Below, piece by piece: positions 8,951-17,627 of a stretch of DNA of 24,806 nt (its first letter is position 1; every line of letters starts with the position of its first letter). Made by a program: the position numbers and the translations under genes. The notes beneath the pieces are model-generated. The model was given only the letters and a program-made list of their open reading frames with translations. It was not told the DNA's origin and did not search any database. The DNA is from Bacteriovoracaceae bacterium UBA4097 (GTDB lineage Bacteria > Bdellovibrionota > Bacteriovoracia > Bacteriovoracales > Bacteriovoracaceae): contig DFXX01000063.1 of assembly GCA_002381765.1 (NCBI GenBank), positions 1 through 24,806 of the forward strand. Direction: 5' to 3'.

Positions 8951-10506
8951 TAAATTTGCACATTTTTAACAAGGGCCTTAATTTTATCGGCCAGCATGGC
9001 CAGGCTTCGGGCAGCTTCCAGGGTCTGGCTTGCTCCATTGGAACTCTGCTTAGCAGTTCCTGAAACAGTTCTTACCACATCAGCAATTCCCTCTACTCCT
9101 TTATTAGACTCTTTTACGACACGCGAGACTTCATTGGCCGTGGCCGTTTGCTCTTCTACCGCTGCAGCGATGGCAACAGAAATTAAATTCAACTTCTCAA
9201 TCACTTGAGAAATCCCATTTATGGCAGAAACGGCTTCCTTAGAATCACTCTGAATAGCTTTGATTCTATTGGTGATATCATCAGTCGCCTTAGCCGTTTG
9301 CTTGGCAAGCTCTTTAACTTCATTGGCCACTACTGCGAAACCTTTTCCAGCTTCCCCAGCTCGGGCCGCTTCAATAGTAGCATTTAGTGCTAAAAGATTG
9401 GTCTGTTGAGCAATAGATGAGATGACTTTAATCACATTACCAATCTCCTCAGAACTAACTCCCAGCTGAGTAATGGTCTTATTGGTATCCTGAGTACGCT
9501 TCATAGTATCTTTAGATATATTGGCAGCTTCGGAAGTATTACGGGCAATCTCTTTAATCGATGCCACCATCTCTTCGGTGTTCGTCGCAACAATTTGAAC
9601 ACCTTTAGAAACTTCTTCGGTATTGGCGGCAGCCGTTGTTGACTGCTCAAGAGTTGTATTGGCATTCTGATTAAGCTGAGTAGCTGTAGCAGAAAGCTCT
9701 TCGGCTGCTGCTGCCAGCTGATTGGCGGTTTCTTCCATGGTATCAATTAATCGAACCTTTTCAGTGATTAATTCCCAGGTGGCCATGGCTCCGATGTAGT
9801 TCTTTTTATTGTCATAAATGGCAGTAACCAGAAGATCCATGATATTGGGTCCTACATGAATTTTGGATCTTATGGGAAGATTTTTATCACTGGCCAGCAA
9901 GCGTCTTTGATGGTCTGCATTTTTATGAAAATGGTCGATATTGGCCCCTACCATTTTGTCCACAGGAATTTTTAGATCCTTCTCGATGGTTCTAAGAGTA
10001 GCCTTACTTTTGGGGTTCATATACACAAGATTCAGATCTAAATCGACTGCCATTACATTGACTGGCATATTCTCGACCATGGAAAAAGTTCGAGCGAGAT
10101 TCATTTCGGTTTCTAATTTTTTTGTGACAATTTGCCAGGTTACCATCACTCCCACATACTTTTTATCTTCGCCGTAAACGGGATTAACCAGTAACTCGAG
10201 TTTCTCAGGCCCCACTTGAATGATGGCGGTATGAGGTAAATTTTTATCCGATGCCAACATCTTTCTCTGATGCTGTGGATTTTTATGAAAAATATCGATA
10301 CTCTGGCCGATGAGTTCACGAGGATCAACCGGGATATGCTCCTGAATAGTCTTAAGAGTTTCGATTGATTTTGAATTCGCATACTGAATATTGAAATCAA
10401 GATCGCAGTAGAGAATATTAATGGGAGCATTCTCTAGAAGTGAAATAACATGCTGGATGGAACTGAAAGTCTCATCGCTTGTTCTTGTCATGGTTTTAGT
10501 GTTCAT
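8950..10506 (-). CDS. soluble methyl-accepting chemotaxis protein with twin PAS domains
   Basis: Cytoplasmic chemoreceptor of 518 residues; no transmembrane segment is visible. Two PAS domains (about 15-128 and 135-248) are duplicates of each other: HKNPQHQRKMLASDKNLP at 74-91 matches HKNADHQRRLLASDKNLP at 194-211, a repeat offset of 120 residues. They are followed by a long coiled-coil signalling domain (250-518) with the conserved hairpin tip (QQTNLLALNATIEAARAGE near 367-386) that contacts CheA and CheW. Glu/Gln-Ala/Thr-rich stretches such as VEEQTATANE look like methylation sites for the neighbouring CheR and CheB. The C-terminus lacks the NWETF pentapeptide. AAGGAG lies about 10 nt before the ATG. 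It stands 22 bp after cheW and overlaps cheB by one base. The PAS ligand (haem, flavin or none) cannot be told from sequence alone. Confidence 0.95.
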   Translation of the reverse strand: MNTKTMTRTSDETFSSIQHVISLLENAPINILYCDLDFNIQYANSKSIETLKTIQEHIPVDPRELIGQSIDIFHKNPQHQRKMLASDKNLPHTAIIQVGPEKLELLVNPVYGEDKKYVGVMVTWQIVTKKLETEMNLARTFSMVENMPVNVMAVDLDLNLVYMNPKSKATLRTIEKDLKIPVDKMVGANIDHFHKNADHQRRLLASDKNLPIRSKIHVGPNIMDLLVTAIYDNKKNYIGAMATWELITEKVRLIDTMEETANQLAAAAEELSATATQLNQNANTTLEQSTTAAANTEEVSKGVQIVATNTEEMVASIKEIARNTSEAANISKDTMKRTQDTNKTITQLGVSSEEIGNVIKVISSIAQQTNLLALNATIEAARAGEAGKGFAVVANEVKELAKQTAKATDDITNRIKAIQSDSKEAVSAINGISQVIEKLNLISVAIAAAVEEQTATANEVSRVVKESNKGVEGIADVVRTVSGTAKQSSNGASQTLEAARSLAMLADKIKALVKNVQI

Positions 10507-10528
10507 TGCTAAAGTACTCCTTAATTAT

Positions 10529-10960
10529 CTATTTATTGAGAAAATCTACTAACTTTTTAATATCAATTACGCTTAGGATATCATTCTGTATTTTATATAC
10601 ACCGGACATAAATTGCCCGACATTGCTTTTAACTGTTTCAGGCGTCTCTTCGAAATCAGTATCTTCTAACTCAAGAACATCGGCTATCTCATCTACTACT
10701 AAGGAAAGTAGCAGCCCATCGCATTTACAAACAACATAAACGCTCGACTCATCTATTGGAGCAGATTTTAGATTGAAGAGTTCTCTCACTCCAACTGCCG
10801 TAGCGATCTGTCCTCTCAAATTAATAAGTCCATGAATAAAAACCGGCGAAAGAGGGACTTTCGTGATAGGCATGGGCCGGGTGATTTCTTGCACCAGCTT
10901 GACATTGACTCCGTAGTATCTTCCATCCACCATAAAAGTCGAAAATTGGTTCGTATTCAT
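10529..10960 (-). CDS. cheW: chemotaxis coupling protein CheW
   Basis: The 143-residue CheW domain protein links chemoreceptors to CheA. It is nearly the family's usual length and carries the conserved region INLRGQIATAVGVRELF (46-62) and the VVDEIADVLEL stretch near 86-96. No other domain is present. Its ATG overlaps the cheA stop as TAATG, so the two are translationally coupled and probably made in similar amounts. This is the only free-standing CheW in the window, whereas both CheA proteins carry two CheW domains each. It probably serves the twin-PAS receptor encoded 22 bp downstream; whether it also serves the second cluster cannot be seen. Confidence 0.95.
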   Translation of the reverse strand: MNTNQFSTFMVDGRYYGVNVKLVQEITRPMPITKVPLSPVFIHGLINLRGQIATAVGVRELFNLKSAPIDESSVYVVCKCDGLLLSLVVDEIADVLELEDTDFEETPETVKSNVGQFMSGVYKIQNDILSVIDIKKLVDFLNK

Positions 10961-13662
10961 TATCTATCTCCCATGACCTTATCAATCGCTTCTAGCAATT
11001 CATCGCTCTTCAATTTTTCAAGATACTTGTTAAAGCCCGCATCTTTTCCTTTCTTCTGATCCATCTCGCTGAAGCGAGTAGTGAGAGCTATAATGGGAAT
11101 ATCCTTGAAATTGGCCTCTGCTCTAATGGAAGAAGCAAGTTGAAATCCGTTCATATTCGGCATTTCAATATCAGAGATAACAAAATCGAAATAATTCTGG
11201 CCGGATTTTTTTAATATCTTAAGGGCCTCGACTCCATCTGGAGCATGGACAACCTCTAGACCAGCTTTTTCAAGAACCTTGGTGACTTGCCTTACGAAGA
11301 AGATCGTATCTTCCGCAAATAGCACTCTTGCCTTTTTTAAAGACCGGCTTAGTTTTTTGACCGGAACACCCATAGACTCATCGATAATGGAATAGGTATC
11401 AACAATGGTAATAACTTTTTTATCCATGGCAATGACGGTGCCTAGAAGACCTCTGGTTTCTTTGATATGAGGAGTGATATCGCTGGTACTGGTTAAGATA
11501 TCCACCACTTCATCTACCACTAGCCCAAAAAGCCGGTTATTCTTAGACACGACTACCACCGAAACCGTAGTTTTATCGATGCATGCTTCCTTAGGGTCAC
11601 TCTTGTAACCAAAATAGGCATTTAACGAAATGAGTGGCAATAAGCTTTCTCGATATTTAACGATCATCTCTTCACCCGAATAATCAACATCGGTTTGAGG
11701 AAATTCCTCTAACCGTTGAACCAAAACCAAAGGGATCGCGAATATTCCGGCGTGCGAGAGTCTAAAGAAAAGGAATTCTGTTGTTTCAATAAAAGATGCT
11801 GAATTTCCAGAGATGGGAGGGATCTTGCTTTTTTTACCATCACCGGAATGAGGAGCTTTAACAGCTCCTGCAACCCCCTGGGTATCTACAATCAAGGCCA
11901 CTGTACCATCTCCCATAATGGTGGCCCCCGAGAACATGGCCACCTTTTTTAAGAAGGCCGGCAAGGGTTTAACCACGATATCTGCCTTATCACAGATCTC
12001 GTCAACGACTAGTCCATAGGGATGGTTTTCCCCTTCTAGTACCACGATATTATATATTGTTTTTGCCGTTTTTATAGTTTCTGGGTGCATAACTTCTTCA
12101 CATGAAATAAGAGGTAAAAGCTTTCCCCTTAAACGATAGACATCTTGCCCCTGAAGTTTTTCAACTTTGTTGACATCCTCTTCCATGTCAACCCGTAGAA
12201 GCTCTTGCAGCTTCATTTGTGGGATTGCATAATAATCATTTTTAGAGCGAATAACCATTACAGGAACAATGGCCAGGGTCAAAGGTATCTTGAGCCTAAG
12301 AGTCGTTCCAGTTCCAGCTGTGCTATGGAGCTCAATGACTCCACCCACCTTTTCAATATTATTCCGGACAACATCCATCCCCACCCCACGACCAGAAACA
12401 GCAGAAATCTGTTCGGCGGTAGAAAAGCCGGCAGCAAATACTAACTCCTGAGCTTCTTTATCACTCATGCTGTTCGCTCTCTCAGGAGAGATGATTCTTT
12501 TTTCTATCGCCTTCTCCTTTATCTTTTGTGGATCTATTCCTTTCCCATCATCTTTGACTTCAATGATGACTTGCCCCCCTTCATGGAAGGCACGCAGAGA
12601 AAGACTTCCCTCTTCAGGTTTTCCTAAGCTTTTTCTAACTGCAGGAGTCTCCAGGCCATGATCGCAGGAATTCCTAATAATATGAGTTAAGGGATCCTTG
12701 ATTGCTTCAATGAGTGATTTATCTAGCTCTGTTTCTGCCCCACTGATAACCAAATCAATACTTTTGCCAAGATCGCGAGAAAGATCTCTAACCACCCTCT
12801 GAAACTTGGAAAAGATAGATCCGATAGGCTGCATACGTGTTCGCATCACACTATCTTGCAGCTCGGTAGTGGCCAGATCCAAACGTTGAGTCAGACCAAG
12901 AAACTCATTATCCTCAGAAGTCTTGGCAAACTGAAGCACTTGATTTCGGGTAAGAACCATCTCTCCTACCAAGTTCATCAGCTTATCTAATAAACTAACC
13001 TGAACCCGGATAGTGGATGATTCAGAACTGGCTTCTTCAACAACAGGCTTTTCCATAGTATTAATCCGTTTGGCCACATTCTCTATTTTGATTTCCTGAG
13101 GAACTAATTTAATTGGAGAAATTTCTTTTTCCGAAATGTCCATTTCAACAGAAGAACTTATATTATCTTCGAATAGATCTTGGGTCTTTTCTATGATCTT
13201 CGTTAGGAAATGATTTGAAGATTCATCCGGTAGTGCATCTTTAAAAAATTCAAATTCTCCACCAAACTTTTTAACTGCCAGAGTAACCAACTGAGGAAGT
13301 GCCACTACCACTTCATTATGTAAGGCCGGCTCTCTCTCGAGATCTCTCTCGGGATTTTTCAAAATCTTATCAATGAGATCGAGACACTTAAAAATGAAAT
13401 CAATAAAGGTCCGATCAAGTTGCACTTTTTTTTGTCTCACGGGTTCTAATGTCGCTTCGATTCCATGGGCAATAAGTCCAATCGTTCTGAATCCGAAAAG
13501 CTGTGCTGATCCCTTTAGGGTATGAATGTCACGGTATAGAGAATCAATATTTTCCTGATCTAGATCATGTATTTCAGACTTAGTTAGTAGACTGGAAATC
13601 CTTTGCAAGATCTCATCGCATTCAACAAAAAACTCGGTATAACTTGTGTCTAACTTAGACAT
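10960..13662 (-). CDS. cheA: hybrid chemotaxis histidine kinase CheA (Hpt-kinase-CheW-CheW-REC)
   Basis: CheA-type kinase of 900 residues, longer than the usual 650-700 because of a second CheW domain and a receiver. In order: Hpt/P1 (1-105, H47 in HTLKGSA), a linker (105-215), a dimerisation domain (about 216-280), an ATP-binding domain (NSCDHGLE 331-338, DDGKGID 371-377, GRGVGMD 424-430), CheW domain 1 (about 465-600), CheW domain 2 (about 625-760) and a receiver (777-895; E784/D785, D831, T861, K883). All catalytic residues look intact. A CheA with a terminal receiver recalls FrzE of Myxococcus, where the receiver modulates the kinase or acts as output. First gene of the long minus-strand array; its stop overlaps cheW as TAATG. 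Only a weak AGAAG-type ribosome-binding site precedes the ATG. Confidence 0.95.
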   Translation of the reverse strand: MSKLDTSYTEFFVECDEILQRISSLLTKSEIHDLDQENIDSLYRDIHTLKGSAQLFGFRTIGLIAHGIEATLEPVRQKKVQLDRTFIDFIFKCLDLIDKILKNPERDLEREPALHNEVVVALPQLVTLAVKKFGGEFEFFKDALPDESSNHFLTKIIEKTQDLFEDNISSSVEMDISEKEISPIKLVPQEIKIENVAKRINTMEKPVVEEASSESSTIRVQVSLLDKLMNLVGEMVLTRNQVLQFAKTSEDNEFLGLTQRLDLATTELQDSVMRTRMQPIGSIFSKFQRVVRDLSRDLGKSIDLVISGAETELDKSLIEAIKDPLTHIIRNSCDHGLETPAVRKSLGKPEEGSLSLRAFHEGGQVIIEVKDDGKGIDPQKIKEKAIEKRIISPERANSMSDKEAQELVFAAGFSTAEQISAVSGRGVGMDVVRNNIEKVGGVIELHSTAGTGTTLRLKIPLTLAIVPVMVIRSKNDYYAIPQMKLQELLRVDMEEDVNKVEKLQGQDVYRLRGKLLPLISCEEVMHPETIKTAKTIYNIVVLEGENHPYGLVVDEICDKADIVVKPLPAFLKKVAMFSGATIMGDGTVALIVDTQGVAGAVKAPHSGDGKKSKIPPISGNSASFIETTEFLFFRLSHAGIFAIPLVLVQRLEEFPQTDVDYSGEEMIVKYRESLLPLISLNAYFGYKSDPKEACIDKTTVSVVVVSKNNRLFGLVVDEVVDILTSTSDITPHIKETRGLLGTVIAMDKKVITIVDTYSIIDESMGVPVKKLSRSLKKARVLFAEDTIFFVRQVTKVLEKAGLEVVHAPDGVEALKILKKSGQNYFDFVISDIEMPNMNGFQLASSIRAEANFKDIPIIALTTRFSEMDQKKGKDAGFNKYLEKLKSDELLEAIDKVMGDR

Positions 13663-13766
13663 TATTCTTCTTTTGGTAGTATAGTTAAAAAAGTCTAAAG
13701 CTTTCTAGGTAAAATGCAATATCCTAATACTGAATAAAAATCTTATTTTTCACAAGGCACTAATCC
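13663..13766. promoter_or_regulatory. divergent promoter region between cheA and Hpt-REC gene
   Basis: This 104-bp A/T-rich gap separates two divergent genes, so it should hold promoters for both. On the minus strand TATACT (13678-13683) is a good -10 hexamer, but it has no clear -35 partner and would give a leader of only about 10 nt. On the plus strand TAATAC (13725-13730) is a weaker -10 candidate. I saw no operator-like repeat and no sigma-28 type element. The promoters themselves are inferred from gene layout. Confidence 0.4.
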
Positions 13767-14741
13767 ATGGAATTCACAGAAGAAGAATTGGAAGAATTTA
13801 GAACAGAGTCTGAGGAACTTCTTGCCGAGGCGGAAAGAAGTCTGCTTAAAGTTGAGCGCGGTGAAGACTTCAAGTCTAATTACGATTCAATATTTAGGGC
13901 CTTTCATAGTCTTAAAGGTGCTGCAGGAATGCTTGAGTTACTTGAGCTGCAAGATCATATGCACAAGGTAGAGCATCTGTTTCAATCCTATAAAGAAAGT
14001 AAGCAAATCAATCAAGAAGTCATCACTTTCTTCCTTGACGCAATCGATGCCTCAAAGTCTTTACTCAACTTTAAGCCTATTACCTTCTCCTATACCATTG
14101 CTGGCCCACAAACGAAGTCTATTCCTGAAACCAAGGCCACGTCAAAGGCCCCCCCAGTAATTCCTTCCCTAAGTCCAGAAGAGGAAAAGCCTCTGGTCTT
14201 TATCATCGATGATGAAGAGGATATCGTGGAAATCTTGGGTGGTATCATGGATAAGTTTTCGTTACCATGGCTAGGATTTACCGATCCCAGTCGTGCGATG
14301 GAAGAACTTGAGGAAAAGAAGCCTTCTATTGTTTTATCCGATATGAAAATGCCGGAGAAGACTGGTCTTGATGTTCTTAGGATAGTTAAAAAATACAATA
14401 AAGATCTTCCGGTTATTTTTATTTCTGCCCACCTTAGTAAGGAAATGCTTCTCGAAGCTATGTCTTATGGAATCAATGGTGTCCTAGAAAAACCTTTCCG
14501 GGAACCACAAGTGATTTCACAAGTGACCGCCGCCCTCCAGCACTACCAAATGTGGCAACTACTGAATAAGAGTATTGATTTAATCTTGTTCCAGTATCAG
14601 GATGTAGAAGCGTTTTTAAGGAAAACCGGAAAAGAGCAGGTGGCAAATCTGCTCAAAAAAGAAGTTGAATCTCTGCTTTTTGCAAGACGAGAAATTAGAA
14701 GTAAACCCGTGACAACTACGCGGCCTGCACCTCGAAGTTAG
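13767..14741 (+). CDS. Hpt-REC phosphorelay protein
   Basis: The 324-residue protein has an N-terminal Hpt domain (1-105; H47 in FHSLKGAAGML, with an intact HxxKG) like the P1 domain of CheA, a Pro/Thr-rich linker (112-140), a receiver (142-262; D148/D149, phospho-acceptor D192 in SDMKMP, S220, K242-P243) and a helical tail (265-310). It has no kinase domain, so it should take part in a relay, accepting and donating phosphate between kinases and regulators. It is the only plus-strand signalling gene here, divergent from cheA and convergent with the second cheA, whose 3' end it overlaps by 26 bp. It may bridge the two systems; this is inference from position. AAGG sits about 9 nt before the ATG. 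Confidence 0.9.
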   Translation: MEFTEEELEEFRTESEELLAEAERSLLKVERGEDFKSNYDSIFRAFHSLKGAAGMLELLELQDHMHKVEHLFQSYKESKQINQEVITFFLDAIDASKSLLNFKPITFSYTIAGPQTKSIPETKATSKAPPVIPSLSPEEEKPLVFIIDDEEDIVEILGGIMDKFSLPWLGFTDPSRAMEELEEKKPSIVLSDMKMPEKTGLDVLRIVKKYNKDLPVIFISAHLSKEMLLEAMSYGINGVLEKPFREPQVISQVTAALQHYQMWQLLNKSIDLILFQYQDVEAFLRKTGKEQVANLLKKEVESLLFARREIRSKPVTTTRPAPRS

Positions 14742-17331
14742 CTAAACTTCGAGTGCCTTCCCTCTCATCAAACATCTTCACCAATTGCTTCAAATCAATA
14801 AGGGTCACGGCTTCTCCTTCATGTAAAAGGTTACCCTTAATTCCCTCTCGATGTTTTAAGGAAGGTATAATCTGCATACTAACTCCTACGAGATCGATGA
14901 TATCTTTCACCATTAATCCAAGATAGGTTTTCTCGTCTTTTATCACCAAGGTGGTCCACTGATTATCATACATTATTCTACTCGCTGAATCATCAGTACC
15001 ATGTCCAAAAAGCACCGAGTTTACATTGAGCATAGTGATCACACTTTCCCGGTATGGCATCACGAAAGAGTCACCACTTTGTTGAAAATCATCGGCGGAA
15101 AACATTTCTACCCGGAAGATATCTTTTTCTTCGATAGCATATTTCCCACGAGTCGCTAACTCAAAAATCATGACATTCTGTTTGTTTTGCAATACCTGTT
15201 TATTTTTAACACTTACCTTCTCATTTACTTTTTTGAAGCCTATATAATCTGCCAGCCCATGCACATCGAAGATCATTCCCACCGATCCGTCACCTAAAAA
15301 GGTTCCTCCCTTATAAAGGATGAGAGTCTTTAGGAGATTGACGGTAAGGGGTTTAATGACCGCATCTTCGATATCAAGTACTCCATCGACTTTCAGGGCA
15401 AATATTTTACCGCCTGCGTTTACGACAAGGATTAACTCTTCTGCTCCAGAAACATCCATTTTGAGAATGTCTCTTAAGGAAAAAACCGGAATGAGTTGAT
15501 CATTAAATCTAATGAAGTCACTTCCTTCCATCTTGTCTAGATTAAAGTCTTTAGAGATACTTTGATCGATAACTTTCAGGATATTTTCCTGGGGTATTCC
15601 AAAAGTCATTTCAGCGGTATCAAAAAAAAGACAACTGGTAATAAGAACAGATTTGGGAACTGGAATTTCCAAAATGAAACATGAGCCTTGACCAGGTTTT
15701 GACTGAATAAGGATCTTTCCTCCGGCACTCTCCACCGATTCCTTGACCATACTCATGCCTACTCCACGCCCACTAAACTCAGTAATCTGTTGGGCGGTGG
15801 AAAAGCCCGGCTCGAAGATCATGAGATGAAGTTCTTCCTCGCTCATTTTGTCGACATCAGCGCCAGACTTAAGCCCTTGGGATATAACCTTCTCTTTAAC
15901 CTTGGCGGTATTGATTCCGCGACCATCATCTTGTATTAAAACAGAGATGACTTCATCTTTTTCTTTAAAGCAAAGTTTTAGCTTACCTTTGGCTGGCTTA
16001 TTTAATCTGATTCTTTCATCATTTTGCTCTAACCCGTGATCAAGTGAATTTCGTACAAGATGGATTAGGCAACGGGAAAGGATTTCAGCAATTGAGTTAT
16101 CTAATCTCAGATCATCGCCTTCTACCAAGAAATCCACATCTTTTCCCAGGGCCTTACCAGTATCTCGCACATTCCTGGCAAGTGGCTTTATCAGCTGACT
16201 CACTCCTACTCGACGAATATCATCAATCTTATTCTGAATGTCAGAATTGATTTTATGCATTTCCTCTAGCAGCTCTCCTAAAACCAGGATCTCCTTGTCT
16301 CCACGGTATTGCTTCTCTATGGAGCGAACAACTTTGTTGATCATATTTCGGATAACAGTCAGCTCTCCGGAGGTCTGGGTAAACTCATCCAAAACCTGCA
16401 TGGAGACTTTCAGATCGCTCGCCTTAGTATTCTCTTTAGACTGAGACTTCTTTCCTTCTTTCTCATGCTCCTGCGTCACCTCCAAAGATTCTTTAGGAGC
16501 AGTTGTTACCAGGACTTTTCTTAGTTCATCGATATCATGGTCTTCATGATTTCCTGAGATGAATTCATTATTAAGCATCTTTAAGACATCGCATGCCTTA
16601 AGCCAGCAAGAAATCATTCCGGAATTAATCGTCAAAGTGCCATTTAAGGCCTGCTTCAGAAGTTCTTCAAAAGAATGGGCAAAGTGATGAAGAGTCTTTA
16701 CCGGGAAAAAGCCAGATGAACCTTTGATGGTATGAACCAAACCAAAAATGCGGGAGATGGTTTCCATATCATTTGGATCATTTTCCAAATGCATACACCC
16801 CGATTCCAGATCCTCCAAAATATTACATACATCGTCCGTAAAGGAGCGAAGCATCTCGTATTCTTCTTTAATGACACCCGCGCGACTTTCTCCTTCGCTA
16901 AGAAGCAGGTCCAATAAATGAGGGACTTTTAATGGTTTTTCAAGAAAAGAAGTTATCTTATACTTGATTCCCTCTAAGGCAATTTCACGATCCACATAGC
17001 CAGATAGAATAAAAAAGGGAACCTCGGGAGCGATCTCCAGGACTCTTTCCCTGAACTGAAAGCCATTCATCCCTGGCATATTGTAGTCAGAGATAATCAT
17101 CAAGGTTCTGGATTTATTTTTTGCGAGAAACGTAAGTAGTCTTTCTGGGTCATGACTTACAACCGGATCAAGCCCATGCTCTGAGCAGCGTCCTTCAAAG
17201 ATCTCTAAAGCATCTTCCTCATCGTCGAGGTATAAAACAGCAAGCTCAAGTCCCTGCATAAGATCTTTTAAAAACTTCTTTTTATCTTTCGCATTTAAAG
17301 ATTGCCACTGAGGACTGAAGATCGCAGACAT
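14716..17331 (-). CDS. second CheA-type kinase with N-terminal receiver (REC-Hpt-kinase-CheW-CheW)
   Basis: CheA-type kinase of 871 residues with an unusual order. Receiver first (about 28-147; D36/D37, phospho-acceptor D82 in SDYNMP, S110, K132-P133), then Hpt (155-265; H200 in HTIKGSSGF), a dimerisation domain (about 308-375), an ATP-binding domain (NSLDHGLE 428-435, DDGRGIN 468-474, GRGVGMS 521-527) and two CheW domains (about 565-700 and 717-860). The catalytic motifs are intact. The receiver ahead of the Hpt domain could gate phosphotransfer or receive phosphate from the membrane kinase of the same cluster. GGAG lies 7 nt before the ATG. It is last in the second minus-strand cluster, 74 bp after the DHp mini-protein. 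Its 3' end overlaps the plus-strand Hpt-REC gene by 26 bp. The CheW domains may replace a free CheW, since this cluster encodes none. Confidence 0.94.
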   Translation of the reverse strand: MSAIFSPQWQSLNAKDKKKFLKDLMQGLELAVLYLDDEEDALEIFEGRCSEHGLDPVVSHDPERLLTFLAKNKSRTLMIISDYNMPGMNGFQFRERVLEIAPEVPFFILSGYVDREIALEGIKYKITSFLEKPLKVPHLLDLLLSEGESRAGVIKEEYEMLRSFTDDVCNILEDLESGCMHLENDPNDMETISRIFGLVHTIKGSSGFFPVKTLHHFAHSFEELLKQALNGTLTINSGMISCWLKACDVLKMLNNEFISGNHEDHDIDELRKVLVTTAPKESLEVTQEHEKEGKKSQSKENTKASDLKVSMQVLDEFTQTSGELTVIRNMINKVVRSIEKQYRGDKEILVLGELLEEMHKINSDIQNKIDDIRRVGVSQLIKPLARNVRDTGKALGKDVDFLVEGDDLRLDNSIAEILSRCLIHLVRNSLDHGLEQNDERIRLNKPAKGKLKLCFKEKDEVISVLIQDDGRGINTAKVKEKVISQGLKSGADVDKMSEEELHLMIFEPGFSTAQQITEFSGRGVGMSMVKESVESAGGKILIQSKPGQGSCFILEIPVPKSVLITSCLFFDTAEMTFGIPQENILKVIDQSISKDFNLDKMEGSDFIRFNDQLIPVFSLRDILKMDVSGAEELILVVNAGGKIFALKVDGVLDIEDAVIKPLTVNLLKTLILYKGGTFLGDGSVGMIFDVHGLADYIGFKKVNEKVSVKNKQVLQNKQNVMIFELATRGKYAIEEKDIFRVEMFSADDFQQSGDSFVMPYRESVITMLNVNSVLFGHGTDDSASRIMYDNQWTTLVIKDEKTYLGLMVKDIIDLVGVSMQIIPSLKHREGIKGNLLHEGEAVTLIDLKQLVKMFDEREGTRSLANFEVQAA
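14731..14753. terminator. perfect 9-bp inverted repeat at the convergent gene overlap
   Basis: CTCGAAGTT-AGCTA-AACTTCGAG forms a perfect 9-bp stem with a 5-nt loop. It lies where two convergent genes meet: the plus-strand stop TAG falls in the loop region (14739-14741) and the minus-strand gene reads through the repeat just before its own stop (14716-14718). Position suggests a two-way terminator or 3'-end stabilising hairpin. No T-run follows on either strand, so intrinsic termination is not certain. Confidence 0.4.
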
Positions 17332-17405
17332 GACCTACTCCGTTTTATCGAGACTTATAACGGATCGGCATAATAAGGATAAAAATAAGGCATTTTTAAC
17401 AGTTT

Positions 17406-17627
17406 TTAATCTATTTCCCCTTGTGCTTGACGGATTTTGTTTCGCATATCATGGGCAATTTCTTCAATCCGTGACATGGCCTTAAGAGATTTTTCAAGCT
17501 TCATAAGCTTTTTTTCATGAGTTAACTCCAGGCTCCCATCGAGAGACTCCTTTACGGCTTCCGTCATGCCTTGAGCAATCGAGAGCGCATTAAAGAGTTC
17601 ATGTATCATTGGCCGCAATTCTTTCAT
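17406..17627 (-). CDS. free-standing DHp-like (HisKA-type) mini-protein
   Basis: This 73-residue, all-helical protein belongs to no named family that I recognise. Its first helix, MIHELFNALSIAQG (7-20), closely resembles the H box of the kinase encoded just upstream, MAHEIYNPLAIIQG, keeping the His, Glu, Asn, Leu, Ile, Gln and Gly positions. H9 matches the phospho-acceptor; the usual Pro is Ala13. A second helix (about 38-68) resembles the other half of a HisKA hairpin. There is no ATP-binding domain. It could act as a phosphotransfer protein (as Spo0B does) or bind and modulate kinases. Its ATG overlaps the kinase stop as ATGA, so the two are translationally coupled, and cheA-like 14716-17331 follows 74 bp later. 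Its existence as a gene is supported by this coupling and motif; its function is inference. Confidence 0.7.
   Translation of the reverse strand: MKELRPMIHELFNALSIAQGMTEAVKESLDGSLELTHEKKLMKLEKSLKAMSRIEEIAHDMRNKIRQAQGEID

Noticed and set aside
8996..9208. Plus-strand open frames opposite the MCP, CheA and LysM genes (including 22487-22837)
   Set aside because: They lie wholly inside strongly supported genes on the other strand, have low-complexity translations, and no ribosome-binding sites or recognisable domains.
17332..17405. GCCGATCC on the minus strand ahead of the second cheA, resembling the -10 of a sigma-28 (flagellar) promoter
   Set aside because: The TAAA -35 element is not at the required distance (nearest about 25 bp away), and the match is 6 of 8 only.
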